Of a stretch of DNA of 64,000 bases, positions 52,001-64,000 are shown in pieces (position 1 is the stretch's first letter; each line of letters opens with the position of its first letter). The notes beneath the pieces are model-generated. The model was not told the origin of the DNA, made no database searches, and saw nothing but the letters and a program-made list of their open reading frames with translations. Location of the stretch: positions 190,278 through 254,277 of the forward strand of contig JBFMHC010000035.1 in the NCBI GenBank assembly GCA_040751755.1, given 5' to 3'. The position numbers were made by a program, and so were the translations under genes. The DNA comes from PFJX01 sp040751755. GTDB lineage: Bacteria; Pseudomonadota; Gammaproteobacteria; Burkholderiales; Thiobacillaceae.

Positions 52001-55000
52001 GGCCAACAACAGCGCGTCGGCATCGGCGAGCGCAACGATCGCCCCCTATGCCGATCTGCAGGTGCAGAACCTGACGGTCACCCCGGCCAGCCTGCAGTCC
52101 GGCGGGGTGATGCACATCACCTGGCAGGACAGCAACACCGGGACGCTGGTGGCAGGCAGTTCGTGGCACGACCGCGTGGTGGTGGTCAACACCACGACGG
52201 GCGCGACCCTGCTCAACACCACGGTCTATCACAACCAGGCCGCGGAAGGCGACGTCGCCGCGGGCGGCAGCCTGGCGAGGTCCTACGACTTCACCCTGCC
52301 CAACGGCGATGCCGGCGTCGGTGACCTGCAGATCACGGTCACGGCCGACACCTATGGCCAGCAATACGAATACAACGCCGGCGGCTCCGCGGAGACCAAC
52401 AACGCCGCCAGCACCAGCGCCACTTCGCTGCTGGCGCCCTATGCAGACCTGCAAGTGCAGAACCTGGTGGTCTCGCCGTCCAACCCGACCTCGGGCGGCG
52501 TCATGACGATCGCCTGGCAGGACGGCAATGCCGGCAACACCGCCGCGACGGGCTCCTTCTACGACTACGTGCGGGTACGCAACCTGGATACCGGCGCCTG
52601 GCTGTATAGCGGCACGCTGTATCACAACGTCGCGACCGAAGGGCAGATCGCCGCCGGCGGCGCGCTGGACCGCTCGCTCAGCTTCACCCTGCCCAACGGC
52701 GATGCCGGCGTGGGCAGTCTGGAAGTGACCGTGAGCACGGATTGGTACGGCCAGGTGTTCGAGCACAATGGCGGCGGCACGGCGGAGACCAACAACAGCG
52801 CGGTCGCGCATGTCGCCTCGACGATCGCCGCGTACGCCGACCTGCAGGTGCGCAACCTCGCCCTTACCCCCGGCAGCTTCCAGTCCGGCGCAAGCGTCAC
52901 CCTGAACTGGGAGGTGTTCAACAGCGGCGACGCGGCCACCACCGGCTCGTTCTACGACCGCGTGCTGATCGTCAACCAGGACACCGGCGCCACCCTGGTC
53001 AATACCTGGGTCCAGTACAACCCGTCCAGCGAAGGCGCGATCGGCGCCGGCGAAGCGCGTGCCCGTTCCCATGCCTTCAGCCTGCCGCAAGGCCTGAACG
53101 GGGCTGGAAACCTGCTGATCACGGTGACCGCCGACATCGGTGGCCACCAATACGAATACAACGCCGCCGGCACGGCGGAGACCAACAACAGCGCTGAACT
53201 GGCGGCGGTCTCCGGCCTCGCGCCCTATCCCAACCTGACCCTCAGCGACATCGTCGCGCCGGCCGACGGCCTGGCCGGCCGGGCGGTGCAGCTGTCCTGG
53301 ACGGTCACCAACACGGGTGATGGTCCGGTGGATGGCGCCTGGTACGACCATGTCTTCCTCTCCAGCGATGCCGGCGTGGGGAATGACATCTACCTGGGCA
53401 GCTTCTACTACAGCGGCAACAGCCTGAACCCGGGCGCGTCCGTGACGAGGACGGAAAGCCTCACCCTGCCTGTCTCCCTGGGCGGGGAGTATCGGTTCGT
53501 GGTGCGCACGGACGCGCACAACTCGGTGTTCGAACTGAACGACGGCGACAACGTCGCAGTGGACGCCGAGGCCATGAACGTGGGCGCCGCACTGAACCTC
53601 AGCATCGCGCCCACGAGCGTGGGCGAGGCGGGGGGCAGCGCCACCGGCACGGTCACCCGCTCCGGCAATACCGATGCCGAACTGGTGGTGAACCTCGCCA
53701 GCGACATCGCGGGCATCAGCGTGCCCGTGAGCGTCACCATCCCCGTGGGGCAGTCCGCGGCGAACTTCGCCGTCACTGCCGTCAACAACACGCTCGACGA
53801 TGGCAATCGCCTGGCCACCATCACGGCCTCGGCGAGCGGTTTCGCGGAGGGGAGCAGGACCCTCACCGTGGTCGACGACGACCTGCCCGCGCTGTCCATG
53901 AGTTCGCCGCTCACGACACTGGAGGAGAACCATGGGCCGCTGCTGGTCACCGTCACGCGCAACACCGCGACGACGGACGCCTTGACGGTGAACCTGTTCA
54001 ATGACGACCCCGGCCGCATGACCGTGCCGACCAGCGTCACCATCGCCGCCGGCGAGAGCAGCGCGACTTTCGAGATCACCCCGATCAACAATACGGCCGC
54101 GGAGGGCAACCGCTACGTGCGCGTTTCCGCCGCCGCCGCCGCGCTCAATGGCGCCTCGACCCAGTATCTGGTGGTCGATGATGACATCCCGACCCTGACC
54201 CTGGCCCTGGCCAGCCAGATCGTCTCCGAGGCCGGCGGCGCCACCGCCACCTGGGGCACGGTGACCCGTTCCGACGTCACCGACAGCCCGGTGGTCGTCG
54301 CCGTGTACAGCGACAATGTCGGCGTGGCGCGCGTGCCCACCTATGTCACCATCGGTGCCGGCGAGGCGTCGATGACCTTCGCCATCGCCGTGGAGAACAA
54401 CAACCTGGCGGACGGGGACCATACGGTCAATCTCCTGGCCGAGGTGGCGGACAGCTTCACCCTGGTTTCCCTGCCCGACACCCGCGTCTCGCAGAGCCTG
54501 CTGGTCACCGACGACGACGGCCCGACCCTGACCCTGACCGTGGCCAATTCGGTGCTGCCGGAGACCGGCGGCACCTCCAGCGTGACGGTGACCCGCAACA
54601 CCGCGCCGATCGGCGATCTGGTGGTGACGCTCAGCTCCAACGACACGGGCGAGGCCAGCGTCCCCGCGACCGTGACCATCCCGGATGGCCAGTCCTCCGC
54701 GACCTTCACCGTCGCGGCGGTGGCCGATGGCGTGCAGGACGGCACCCAGAACGTCACCCTGCTGGCCCAGGCCGGCGGCTACAACACCGGCAGCGCCACG
54801 GTGCAGGTCACCGACCGCGAACTGCCCAACCTCAAGGTCACGGCGATCACCATGCCGGAGAGCGCATGGACGCGCAGCCAGATCAGCATCGACTGGAGCG
54901 TCGCCAACACCGGCCTGGGGGCCGCCAGCGGCAGCTGGACCGATACGGTCTTCCTGTCCATCGACAACATGCTGTCCGCCGACGACACCCAGATCGGCGT

Positions 55001-58000
55001 GTTCAGCAATCCCCATGCCCTCGGCGTGGGCGAGTCCTACAGCAACTCCGTGCTGGTCAATCTGGGGGATCGCGTCGGCCCGCTGTATGCCTTCGTGGTC
55101 ACGGATGGCGGCGGCGCGGTGATGGAACTGGTGGAAGGCGACAACATCGAGAATGGCGCCGCGCCGGTCCAGGTCGCGGCCTCCTATATCGCCACGGTGC
55201 AGACCGACTTCGAAGTGGGGCCGAACCCCGGCACCATCCAGATGCATGGCTTCGTCCAGGACCTGACCGCGAACACCTATGTCGGCAAGGCCTATGCGCC
55301 GGTAACCATCCAGGTGGTCACCGGCGGCACCACCCGCACCATCACCACGATCTCCAACAGCATGGGCAACTTCACGGCCAATTTCGTGCCGTTGCCAGGG
55401 GAAGCCGGCCATTACGCCATCAACGCCGGCCATCCCAACGTGTTCACCCGTGCCGAGCAGGATGCCTTCGATATCCTGGGCATGAGCGTGGCCGGCAGCG
55501 TCCAGGCCAGCCTCCTGCCCGGCGACAGCGCGAGCGGCACGGTTACCCTGAACAACCGCAGCCCGGTCGACCTGACGGGCCTGGCCCTGGCGGCCTACAG
55601 CCTGCCGCCCGGCCTGACGCTGGAAACCAGCTTCGATGCGGATACCCTCGCCGGATCCGGCAGCGTCGTCATGCACTGGACCCTGTCGGCCGCGCCCGAC
55701 ATGGGGGCCCTGAATGGCAACGTGATGCTGCAGGTCACCAGCGACGAGGGGGTGAGCGTCAATGTGCCGCTTTCCGTCGCCGTCACCCCGCTGCGCGCCA
55801 ATCTGGTCGCGAATCCGGGCTATCTCCGCGCGGGCATGCTGCGTGGCGAACAGACCCTGGTGTCGTTCGAGGTCACCAACACGGGCGGCGCGGACACGGG
55901 CGCATTGCGCGTCGAGCTGCCCAACATGGAGTGGCTGTCGCTCGCGGGCAGCAGCGACCTGCCGAGTCTCGCCCCGGGCGAGAAGGCCACGGTCAACCTG
56001 CGCCTGACGCCGTCCGAGACCCTTGAACTGCTGCGTTATGACGGCAACATCATCGTCGCCGGCACCAACACCCACGTGAGCGTGCCGTTCCAGTTCCGCG
56101 CCGTGTCGGAGGCGACGGGCAGCGTGCAGGTCACGGTCACCGACGAATACACCTACTTCGCCGAAGGCGCGCCCAACCTGGCCGGCGCCACCGTCACCCT
56201 GACCGATCCCTACACCTACGAGGTGATCGCGCAGGCGGTCACCGACGAGACCGGCATCGTCCTGTTCGACGGCGTGCCGGAGGGCCCCTATGCCCTGGAG
56301 GTCTCCGCGCCCCAGCACGACCGCTACCGCAGCTCCGTGGTGGTGACACCCGGCGGTGAGATCGACGCGACGGTATTCCTGCACCGCCAGGTCGTTTCCT
56401 ACAACTGGACGGTGGTGCCGACCCAGGTGGAGGACCGCTACCGCATCACCCTGGAAGCCACCTTCGAGACCGAGGTGCCCATGCCGGTGGTGACGGTGGA
56501 TGAGCCGTTCATCATGCCGCTGGTGATCCGCGGCCACGAGACGCAGTTCAACATCACCCTGCGCAACCATGGCCTGATCGCCGCCGAGCAGGTGCAGATC
56601 CGGGTGCCCATCGACGACACCTACATCATCACGCCGCTCATCGACACCATCGATATCCTGCCCGCCAAGAGCGAGGTGACCATCCCCGTCACCATCCGCT
56701 TCCGCGAGCCGGGAGAGGAGTTGAACAGCAGCCAGGTGGTGACCTCCGGCGCGGGGAGCGCCCTCGCCAAGTGCCTGGGCATCGACACCGTCTACACCTA
56801 CAAGTGCGTCAACAACCAATGGGTCTCCGTGCCCATCAGCCTGGCGCCCCTGGGCTGCATCGAGGATGGCACCAATCTGGCGAATGAAGCGCTGGAGATG
56901 TTGAAGGATCCCAAGAACGTCAACCTCTTCAACGCGGGCTGCGAAGTCCTCGGCGTCGCCCTGGAGTGCAGCGGCCTGATCGAGAGCGACTGCATCAAGG
57001 CCCTCATCACCACCGGCTGCAAGGCGGCCGCGGGGGCGGTGGCCGGCGCGGCGGCCGGCGGCATCGGCGCGATACCCGGCGCCATCTTCGGTGCGCTGGG
57101 CAATTGGGACTCCATCCTCGAATGCCTGTGCAGCCTTGACTTCGGCCTGGGCGGCGGTGGCGGCGGTGGCGGTGGCGGTGGCGGTGGCGGTGGCGGTGGC
57201 GGCTTCTGGGGCTGGGGCGGCTACGGCGGCTACAGCGCCCCGTATTCGGCGCCGGTGTCCTGGTCCGTCCCCTACACGGGCTGTTCCGACACCAGCGCGG
57301 CCACGTCCGGGGAGACGGACATCATCACCGTCAGCGACGACAACGGCCTGCTCGCGGATTACGACGGCGGCCTGTCGACGAGCGCCACCACGGGCGTCTG
57401 CGCCCAGGTGCGGCTCAAGCTGGAACAGGAGGCGGTGATCACCCGCACCGCCTTCCTGGGCACCCTGGAACTCGACAACGGTCTCTCCACCGCCCTGGAG
57501 GATGTGCAGCTGACCCTGGATTTCAGGGATGCGAATGGCAATTCCGCCAGCGACAAGTTCGTGGTGCGCGGTCCGACACTGGAGGGGATCACGCAGAACC
57601 CCGATGGCACGTGGAGCATCGGCCCCAATGCCACGGGCGCCATCAAGTACACCTTCGTGCCCACCAACGACGCCGCGCCGGATGCGCCGACCCTGTACGA
57701 GATCGGCGGCACCCTGCGCTATCTCGACAATGGCGTGGAGGTCACGGTGCCCCTGGTCTCGGCGCGCATCACGGTGTATCCGGAAGCGCAGCTGGAACTG
57801 GACTACTTCTGGCAGCGGGACGTCTATGCAGACGACCCCTTCACCGAGGTGGTGGAGCCCTCGGAGCCCTTCGCGCTCGGCCTGCAGGTGGTGAACGTGG
57901 GCAAGGGCACGGCGGCCAACATGAAGATCACCTCGGCCCAGCCGGAGATCATCGAGAACGAAAAGGGGCTGCTGATCGATTTCGAGATCATCGGCTCGCA

Positions 58001-61000
58001 GGTGGGCGCCAATCCCGGCACCACCTCCCTCACCGTCGACCTCGGCACCATCGCCCCCGGCGCGGTGCAGACGGCACAGTGGAACATGATCTCCTCGCTG
58101 CAGGGCAAGTTCGTCGACTATGACGCGACCTTCGAGCACATCGACGACAACGGCGACATGCGCACCTCGCTGATCAAGAGCGTGGAGATCCACGAGCTGA
58201 TCCGCTCCGTGCTGGTGGACACGCCGAGCGCCGACAACATCCCGGATTACCTCGCCAATGACGTGCCGGACGACGAGCATCTGCCCGACGTCCTCTACAT
58301 GAGCACGGGCGGCCAGGCCCCCGTGAGCGTGGCCGGCAATGCCATGATCGCCGGTGGCGGCCTGGTCCGCACCCTCACCGCCGACGTGGTGGCGGGCTGG
58401 AGCTACCTCAAGGTGGGCGACCCCCTGCCCGGCAGCAACGGCTACGAGCTGTACCGCGTCGTCGACGAGAACGGCGGCGAACTGCCCATCGATGGCATGG
58501 TCTGGCGTACCGACCGTACCTTCCGCGCCAGCGACACCGGTGCCACGCGCGAGAACCTGATCCATCTGCTGGACTACAACGGCGACAGCAATGGCGACGG
58601 TCAGGCGGCGTACACCCTGTACTTCCGCGTCGACGACCCCATCGCGCCGACCATCCTCGGCATCGAAGACCTGACGGGCGCGGCCCTGACGGTGCCGGTG
58701 GACGACATCGACGTGGTCTTCTCGGAAGAGATGAGCGTGGCCAGCTTCAGCCTCGCGGACGTCGGCCTGACGCATAACGGCGTCGCCGTCTCGCTGCCCG
58801 AGCTGAGCCTCGTCCAGGTCTCCGGCAATACCTACCGCATCTCGGGCCTTGCCGGGGTCACCGGCAGTGACGGCAACTACGAGCTCACCCTGAACGGCGC
58901 GGGCCTGACCGATCTGGCCGGCAACAGCGCGACCAACAGCGTCGTCGCCCAATGGGCCATGAGCAATGGCGCGCCGGTGATCGTCGCCCTCAGCCAGCCC
59001 GCGACACCGCGCAACACGCCGGTGGACAGCATCGACGTCGTCTTCTCCAGCGACATGGATGCCTCGACCCTGAGCCATGCGGACCTCCTGCTGACCCGCG
59101 ACGGCGCGGCCGTGGCCCTGGACGCCAGCATCACCCTGGTGCCGCTCAGCGCCACCACCTACCGCATCAGCGGCCTCGCGGGCGTGACCGGCGTCGACGG
59201 CGCCTATGCCCTCACGGTCCTGGCCGGCGGCAGCCTCGACGCCCTCGGCAATGCGGGCGTCGGCCAGATGACCAGGCAGTGGGTCACGGACGTGACCGCA
59301 CCCCAGGTGCTGGACGTGGAAAACCTCGCCACCGACCCGCGCAACACGGTGGTGATGAGCATCGACGTGGACTTCAGCGAGCCCATCGATCCCGCCAGCT
59401 TCGACTGGCACGACATCACCCTCAGCCGCGACGGCGGCGCCAACCTGATCACCGATGAAGTGACGGTGAGCCAGAAGGATGCCGACACCTGGACCATCGC
59501 CGGCTTCAACTGGAAGGTGGGCGTGAATGGCACCTATGTGCTGAGCGTGGACGGTGCCGGCATCAGTGACCTGGCCGGCAACGCCGGCATCGGCTCGGCC
59601 TCGGAATCCTGGACCATGGATATCGTGCCGCCGGTCGCCGCGAGCAACCTCCATATCGTCCCGGACAATGGCGAATCGGCGAGCGACGCGCTCAGCAACA
59701 GCCTCGCCTTCACCCTCAACGGCGACCTCGCGGAAGAGGGTCTCGTGGTGCGCCTGACCGACCGCACGACGGGCGACGAGCTCGGCTATGCCACGGTCAC
59801 CGGCACCCAGTTCAGCCATGCCATCACCCTGTCCGCGCCGGGCAACCACGAAATCCGCGTGCGTGTCGTGGATGACGCCGGCAACCTGGCGGACAGCTTC
59901 TTCGATGTGTTCATCGATACCACCGCGCCTGGCATCGTCAGTGTTGCCGCAGTGTCGCCCAACCCGCGCACCACCCCGGTGGAGAGCGTCGACGTCACGC
60001 TCGACGAACTCGTCAACGGCTTCGATCGCCAGGACCTCGTCCTGACCCGCAACGGCATCGACGTGCCGCTGGATGACACGGTCACCGTCACCTTCCTGTC
60101 CGGCAAGACCTACCGCATCGCCGGGCTCACCGCCTTCACCGCCGACGAGGGCGACTACATCCTCACGGTGGATGCCGCCGGCGTGCAGGACCGCGCCGGC
60201 AACACCGGGGCTGGCAGCCGCGCCGTCGCCTGGACGCTGGCGGCCGAACTGCCCACGGGGATCCGTGGCATCGCCTTCGTCGACACCGACGGCGATGGCA
60301 CCAAGGACACCGGCGAGGCTGCGCTGCAGGGTCGTGTGGTCTACCTGGATGCGGATGGCAACGGGGTTCTCGACAGCGGGGAAACCAGCGTCGTCACGGC
60401 CGCAGATGGCAGCTATGCGTTCGACAACCTGGCGGCGGGCAACTACCGCGTCGCGCAGGAGATCCCCAGCGGCTGGATCCTCACCGCACCGGTCAACGGG
60501 GCCTACGACCTCGCCTTGGGCGAAGGCCAGACCCTGACCGGCAGGAATTTCGCCAACTTCCAGAACGGCACCGTTTCCGGCGTGAAGTTCCACGACGCGG
60601 ATGCCGACGGCGTGCGTGATGCCGGCGAGGCCGGCCTCGCCGGCTGGACCATCTTCATCGATGCGGATCGCGACGGCGTGCTGGATGCCGGCGAGCGCAG
60701 CGCGGTCACCGGCGCCGATGGCAGTTACAGCCTCACGGACATCGGGCCCGGCCTGATCCAGGTGGGTGAAGTGCAGCAGGCGGGCTGGACCCGCACCACC
60801 GTGGCCTCCCCCCTGTCGGTCGTCAGCGGCTTCAATGTGATTGCCGACATCGGCAACGCCCAACTCGGCAGCATCAGCGGCGTCAAGTTCAATGACCTGA
60901 ACGGCAATGGCGCGCGGGATGCCGGCGAGCAGGGCATCGCCGGCTGGACCATCTTCCTCGATCGCGACGCCGACGGCGCCCTCGATCTGGATGAGGTCTC

Positions 61001-64000
61001 CACCACCACCGATGCGGACGGCGTGTTCCTGTTCGCCAGTCTCCTGCCCGGGACCTACACCGTGGCAGAGGTCCAGGTGGCCGGCTGGCAGCAGACCGCG
61101 CCCAACGACGGCACGGCCGGCGAAGGCCTGGACGTGACCACCACGGCCTCCGGCATCACCATGGAAAGCGCCGGCTGCGGCTGTGGCGGCTCCTGGGCGA
61201 GTTCGACCACCTCGGCGCTGATCGACTATGGCGCGGTGGCCATCGACAGCGCCCTGGACCTTACCGGCGTGACCGCCACGGTCAGCGACCCGCTGTTCGC
61301 CGGCATAGACGGCAGCGGCGTCACCACCGTGGTGATCGATACCGGCATCGATCTGGACCACGCCTTCTTCGGCGCGGACGCGGACGGCAACGGCATCGCC
61401 GACCGTATCCTGTTCCAGTACGACTTCGCCGACGGCGATGCCGATGCCAGCGACATCGAGGGCCACGGCTCGCACATCGCCAGCCTGATCGGTTCGCAGG
61501 ACGACCGCTACGGCGGTGTCGCCAGCGGTACCGACCTGATCGTCCTCAAGGTCTTCGAGGATGGCGGTCGCGGCACCTTCGCCTACCTGGAGCAGGCCCT
61601 GCAATGGGTGCTTGCCAATCGCGACGCCTACAACATCGGCGTGGTCAACCTGTCCCTGGGCGACGGCGGCAACTGGACCGACGACTTCTCGCGCTACGGC
61701 GTGGGCGATGAATTCGCGTCGCTGGCCAGCACCGACACCATCGTGGTGGCCGCTGCCGGCAACAACTACCTGAAATACGGGCGCATGGGCGTTGCCTACC
61801 CGGCCTCCGACCCCGCCGTGTTGGCGGTGGGCTCGGTCTGGGCGGCGGACTTCGGCGGCCCGTGGAAGGTCTCCACCGGCGCCATCGACTACGTCACCGG
61901 CGCCGACCACATCTCCGCCTATTCCCAGCGCGACAGCGAGCTGCTCGATGTGTTCGCGCCGGGTGCCCGGTTCAATGGGGCGACCGCGGATGGCGGCGTG
62001 CAGACCATGCAGGGCACCAGCCAGGCAGCGGCCTTCATGTCCGGCATCGCCGCCCTGTCGCAGCAGATCGCCTGGCAGGCGCTCGGACGTGGCCTGACGA
62101 CCGGCGAGTTCGCCTGGCTGGTCGACCAGACCAGTGACTGGATCGTCGACGGCGACGACGAGATCGACAACGTCGTCAACACGGGCGAGGCCTACCAGCG
62201 CGTCAATTTCCAGAGCCTGGCCGCGAAGATCGTGACCCTGGGCGACAGCCAGGCGGGAGGCGGTTACTCCGGCAGCGTCGGCGGCATCAACACACCGCTG
62301 CTTCAAGCCGCGGCCGGTGTGCACACGGTGCAGCTCGATGCGGGCGACAACCTGGGTGGCCTGGACTTCGGCAACTTCGAACTGATCGACATCCAAGGCA
62401 CGCTGTTCAACGACCTGGACGGCGACGGCGCGATGAATGGCGCGGACACCGGCCTCGCCGGCTGGACCGTGTTCCTCGATGCCGATGCCGACGGTGTCCT
62501 CGACGCCGGTGAAACCAGCGCCAGCACCGACGCCGACGGCGCCTACCGCTTCGCCGATCTCGGGCCGGGCAGCCATCGGGTCAGCGCGCTTGAGCAGGGC
62601 GGCTGGTGGTACACCACCGGCAACGCCCAGGTCGTCGCCGCCCGCAGCGGCACGGACGCGGTGGTGAACTTCGGTGCCAGCCAGGGCCCCATCGCCAACG
62701 CTGACAACTTCGCCGGGAACGAGGACGCCGCGATCGACGGCAACGTGTCCCTCAATGACGTGGCGGGTGTCGGTCAGGCCTACCTGGCCGCCTTGGTTGC
62801 CGCCCCGTCCCATGGCGATGTGCTCCTCAACGCGGACGGCAGTTTCACCTACACGCCGCATGCAGATTTCCACGGCAGCGACAGCTTCAGCTATCAGGTC
62901 AGCGACGGCACCAGCCAGAGCGGCGTCGCGACGGTCAGCCTCACCATCGCACCGGTCAACGACGCACCGGCGGCGCATGACGATGCCTACACCGTGCTTG
63001 AGGGCGGGGCCATCGACATCGCCACGCCGGGGGTGTTGACCAACGACAGCGACGTCGATGGCGATGCCTTGAGCGCCGCGCTGGTCAGCGGCCCGGCCAA
63101 CGGCACCCTGGATCTGCAGGCGGATGGCCATTTCACCTACACCCCGAACGCGGGCTATGTGGGCGCCGACAGCTTCACCTACCTGGCCAGCGACGGCGTG
63201 CTCACCAGCACCGCCACCGTGAACCTGCATGTCGCGGCGGTGAACCATGCCCCCAGCGCCCAGGACGACACCTACACCCTGAGCCAGGATGGCAGCCTCA
63301 CCGTGGCGGGTCCGGGCGTGCTCGGCAACGACAGCGATCAGGATGGCGACAGCCTTGCCGCCAGCCTGCTGAGCAACCCCGGCCACGGCTCGGTCACCTT
63401 CAACGCCAACGGCGGCTTCACCTACAGTCCTGAGGCCGGCTACGTCGGCAGCGACAGCTTCACCTATCGCACCAGCGATGGAACGCTGACTGGAGACGCC
63501 ACCGTCCACCTGGTGGTGGAGCCTGTGATCACCAACCGTGCACCCGAGGCGATGGATGACGGCGTGTATGCACTGCACGCCAACACCAGCGTGGACGTGA
63601 ACGTGCTGGCCAACGACACGGACGCGGATGGCGACGCCCTGACGGTGACCGGCTTCAGCGGCGCCAGCCACGGCACGGTGACCGACCATGGCAACGGCCT
63701 GTTCACCTACACCCCGAACGCGGGCTACGTGGGCGCCGACAGCTTCACCTACACGGTGGGCGACGGCGCGAGCGAGGACAGCGCGACGGTGAGCTTCAAC
63801 GTCACCAATGCCGCGGCCGACGCGGTGGATGACGGCACGTACGAGCTGCACGCCAACACCAGCGTGGACGTGGACGTGCTGGCCAACGACACGGACGCGG
63901 ATGGCGACGCCCTGACGGTGACCGGCTTCAGCGGCGCCAGCCACGGCACGGTGACCGACCATGGCAACGGCCTGTTCACCTACACCCCGGACGCGGGCTA
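46098..64000 (+). CDS. Giant LEPR-XLL surface protein, part 3 (runs off the window)
   Basis: Open in one frame for 17.9 kb without stop. Order: end of insert 3 and PPC/Ig units (46104-47300); fourth cycle with PPC pair (47331-48060), a second ThuA-like insert (48140-48770), PPC and Ig-like units (48775-49720); CARDB-like array (49730-53250); four Calx-beta-like repeats (53590-54830); CARDB-like unit (to 55170); a mixed region with Cys-bearing segment and an 18-Gly run (55180-58570); four Ig-like units (58640-60230); three SdrD_B-like units (60255-61150); a CGCGG segment; an S8 subtilase (about 61250-62140; Asp 61338, His 61464, Ser 62019); another SdrD_B unit (62390-62660); cadherin-like tandem repeats to the edge. 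With parts 1 and 2 the protein exceeds 7,860 residues. Likely an extracellular adhesin or matrix protein with built-in protease. Confidence 0.88.
51283..52461 (+). repeat. Three near-identical 393-bp tandem units (131-residue CARDB-like repeats)
   Basis: The anchor CACGACCGCG or its close variant recurs at 51381, 51774 and 52167, exactly 393 bases apart. Long stretches are identical between units 2 and 3. More diverged copies extend the array on both sides (about 50080-53250). The high DNA identity points to recent duplication or gene conversion. Confidence 0.9.
57150..57203 (+). repeat. GGCGGT microsatellite encoding 18 glycines
   Basis: Eighteen consecutive Gly codons, mostly alternating GGC and GGT, followed by an aromatic Gly/Trp/Tyr-rich stretch (FWGWGGYGGYSAPYS). 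A flexible hinge in the giant protein and a likely site of slippage in multiples of three. Confidence 0.93.
63549..64000 (+). repeat. Near-identical 273-bp tandem repeats (91-residue cadherin-like units)
   Basis: Bases from GTGGATGACGGC-type starts at about 63554 and 63827 repeat with a 273-base period; the core encoding LANDTDADGDALTVTGFSG and the following HGTVTDHGNGLFTYTP is almost unchanged. Two more diverged units lie upstream (from 62970). The second copy is cut by the window edge. Confidence 0.92.

Noticed and set aside
46074..63962. A 5,962-codon open frame on the minus strand, opposite the giant gene.
   Set aside because: Its protein is a low-complexity His/Val/Gly/Asp/Arg string with no domain. 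The plus-strand frame encodes recognisable PPC, CARDB, S8 and cadherin-like domains. Absence of stops follows from high GC and the codon bias of the real gene.

Overview
The window reads as one stretch of chromosome from a high-GC, Gram-negative, motile, sulfur-oxidising bacterium, most likely a betaproteobacterium of the Thiobacillus/Rhodocyclales type. This placement is an inference. It rests on a flavocytochrome c sulfide dehydrogenase pair (fccAB), a cytoplasmic membrane-bound sulfite dehydrogenase (soeABC), a nadE-glnB pair, a PEP-CTERM exported protein, a DUF6502/DUF5666 cassette, several FliA-like promoters, and an intergenic repeat of a kind I remember from comamonad-like genomes. I see no rRNA, tRNA, CRISPR array, insertion sequence or phage gene.

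Layout. 1-976: end of an MMPL-type exporter gene and a coupled periplasmic protein. 994-8280 (minus): a three-gene signalling operon (HD-GYP response regulator, large PAS hybrid kinase with HPt, membrane hybrid kinase) behind a sigma-28-like promoter. 8509-10875: a secreted basic protein, a TatD nuclease and an EamA/DMT transporter. 10872-14502 (minus): glnB, nadE and a heme-binding-motif chemoreceptor with its own sigma-28-like promoter. 14576-18400 (minus): hrpA. 18418-20660: an unknown secreted protein and a degenerate HD-GYP protein. 20784-22427 (minus): fccAB. 22640-25825: DUF6502 protein, DUF5666 repeat protein and a predicted outer-membrane barrel. 25849-27227: a CbiM-like permease and a HAD-IB phosphatase. 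27352-32009: a sigma-28-like promoter drives a LOV-domain hybrid kinase coupled to a response regulator/SpoIIE phosphatase. 32241-33641: a repeat-rich exported peptidoglycan-binding protein. 33816-38620: soeABC. 38694-39062: a small membrane protein. 39280-39945: a PEP-CTERM protein behind a sigma-54-like promoter. 40392-64000: a giant LEPR-XLL surface protein, unfinished at the window edge, preceded by a probable c-di-GMP-I (GEMM)-type riboswitch.

How it fits together. FccAB (sulfide to sulfur in the periplasm) and SoeABC (sulfite to sulfate on the cytoplasmic face) are two ends of a sulfur-oxidation pathway. Motility-class promoters, an HD-GYP c-di-GMP phosphodiesterase, a probable c-di-GMP riboswitch and a giant adhesin-like protein suggest a motile-to-sessile switch, with blue light, redox/heme and phosphorelay inputs. 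The giant protein is modular: four large PPC/Ig super-repeats with exchangeable inserts, a CARDB array, Calx-beta-like units, SdrD_B-like units, an embedded subtilisin (S8) protease with a visible catalytic triad, and cadherin-like tandem repeats.

Four reading frames (hybrid kinase near 5710, DMT transporter near 10390, giant gene near 43930 and 46100) break at runs of five to eight G or C. This pattern fits homopolymer sequencing or assembly errors better than four independent pseudogenes. Raw reads would decide.
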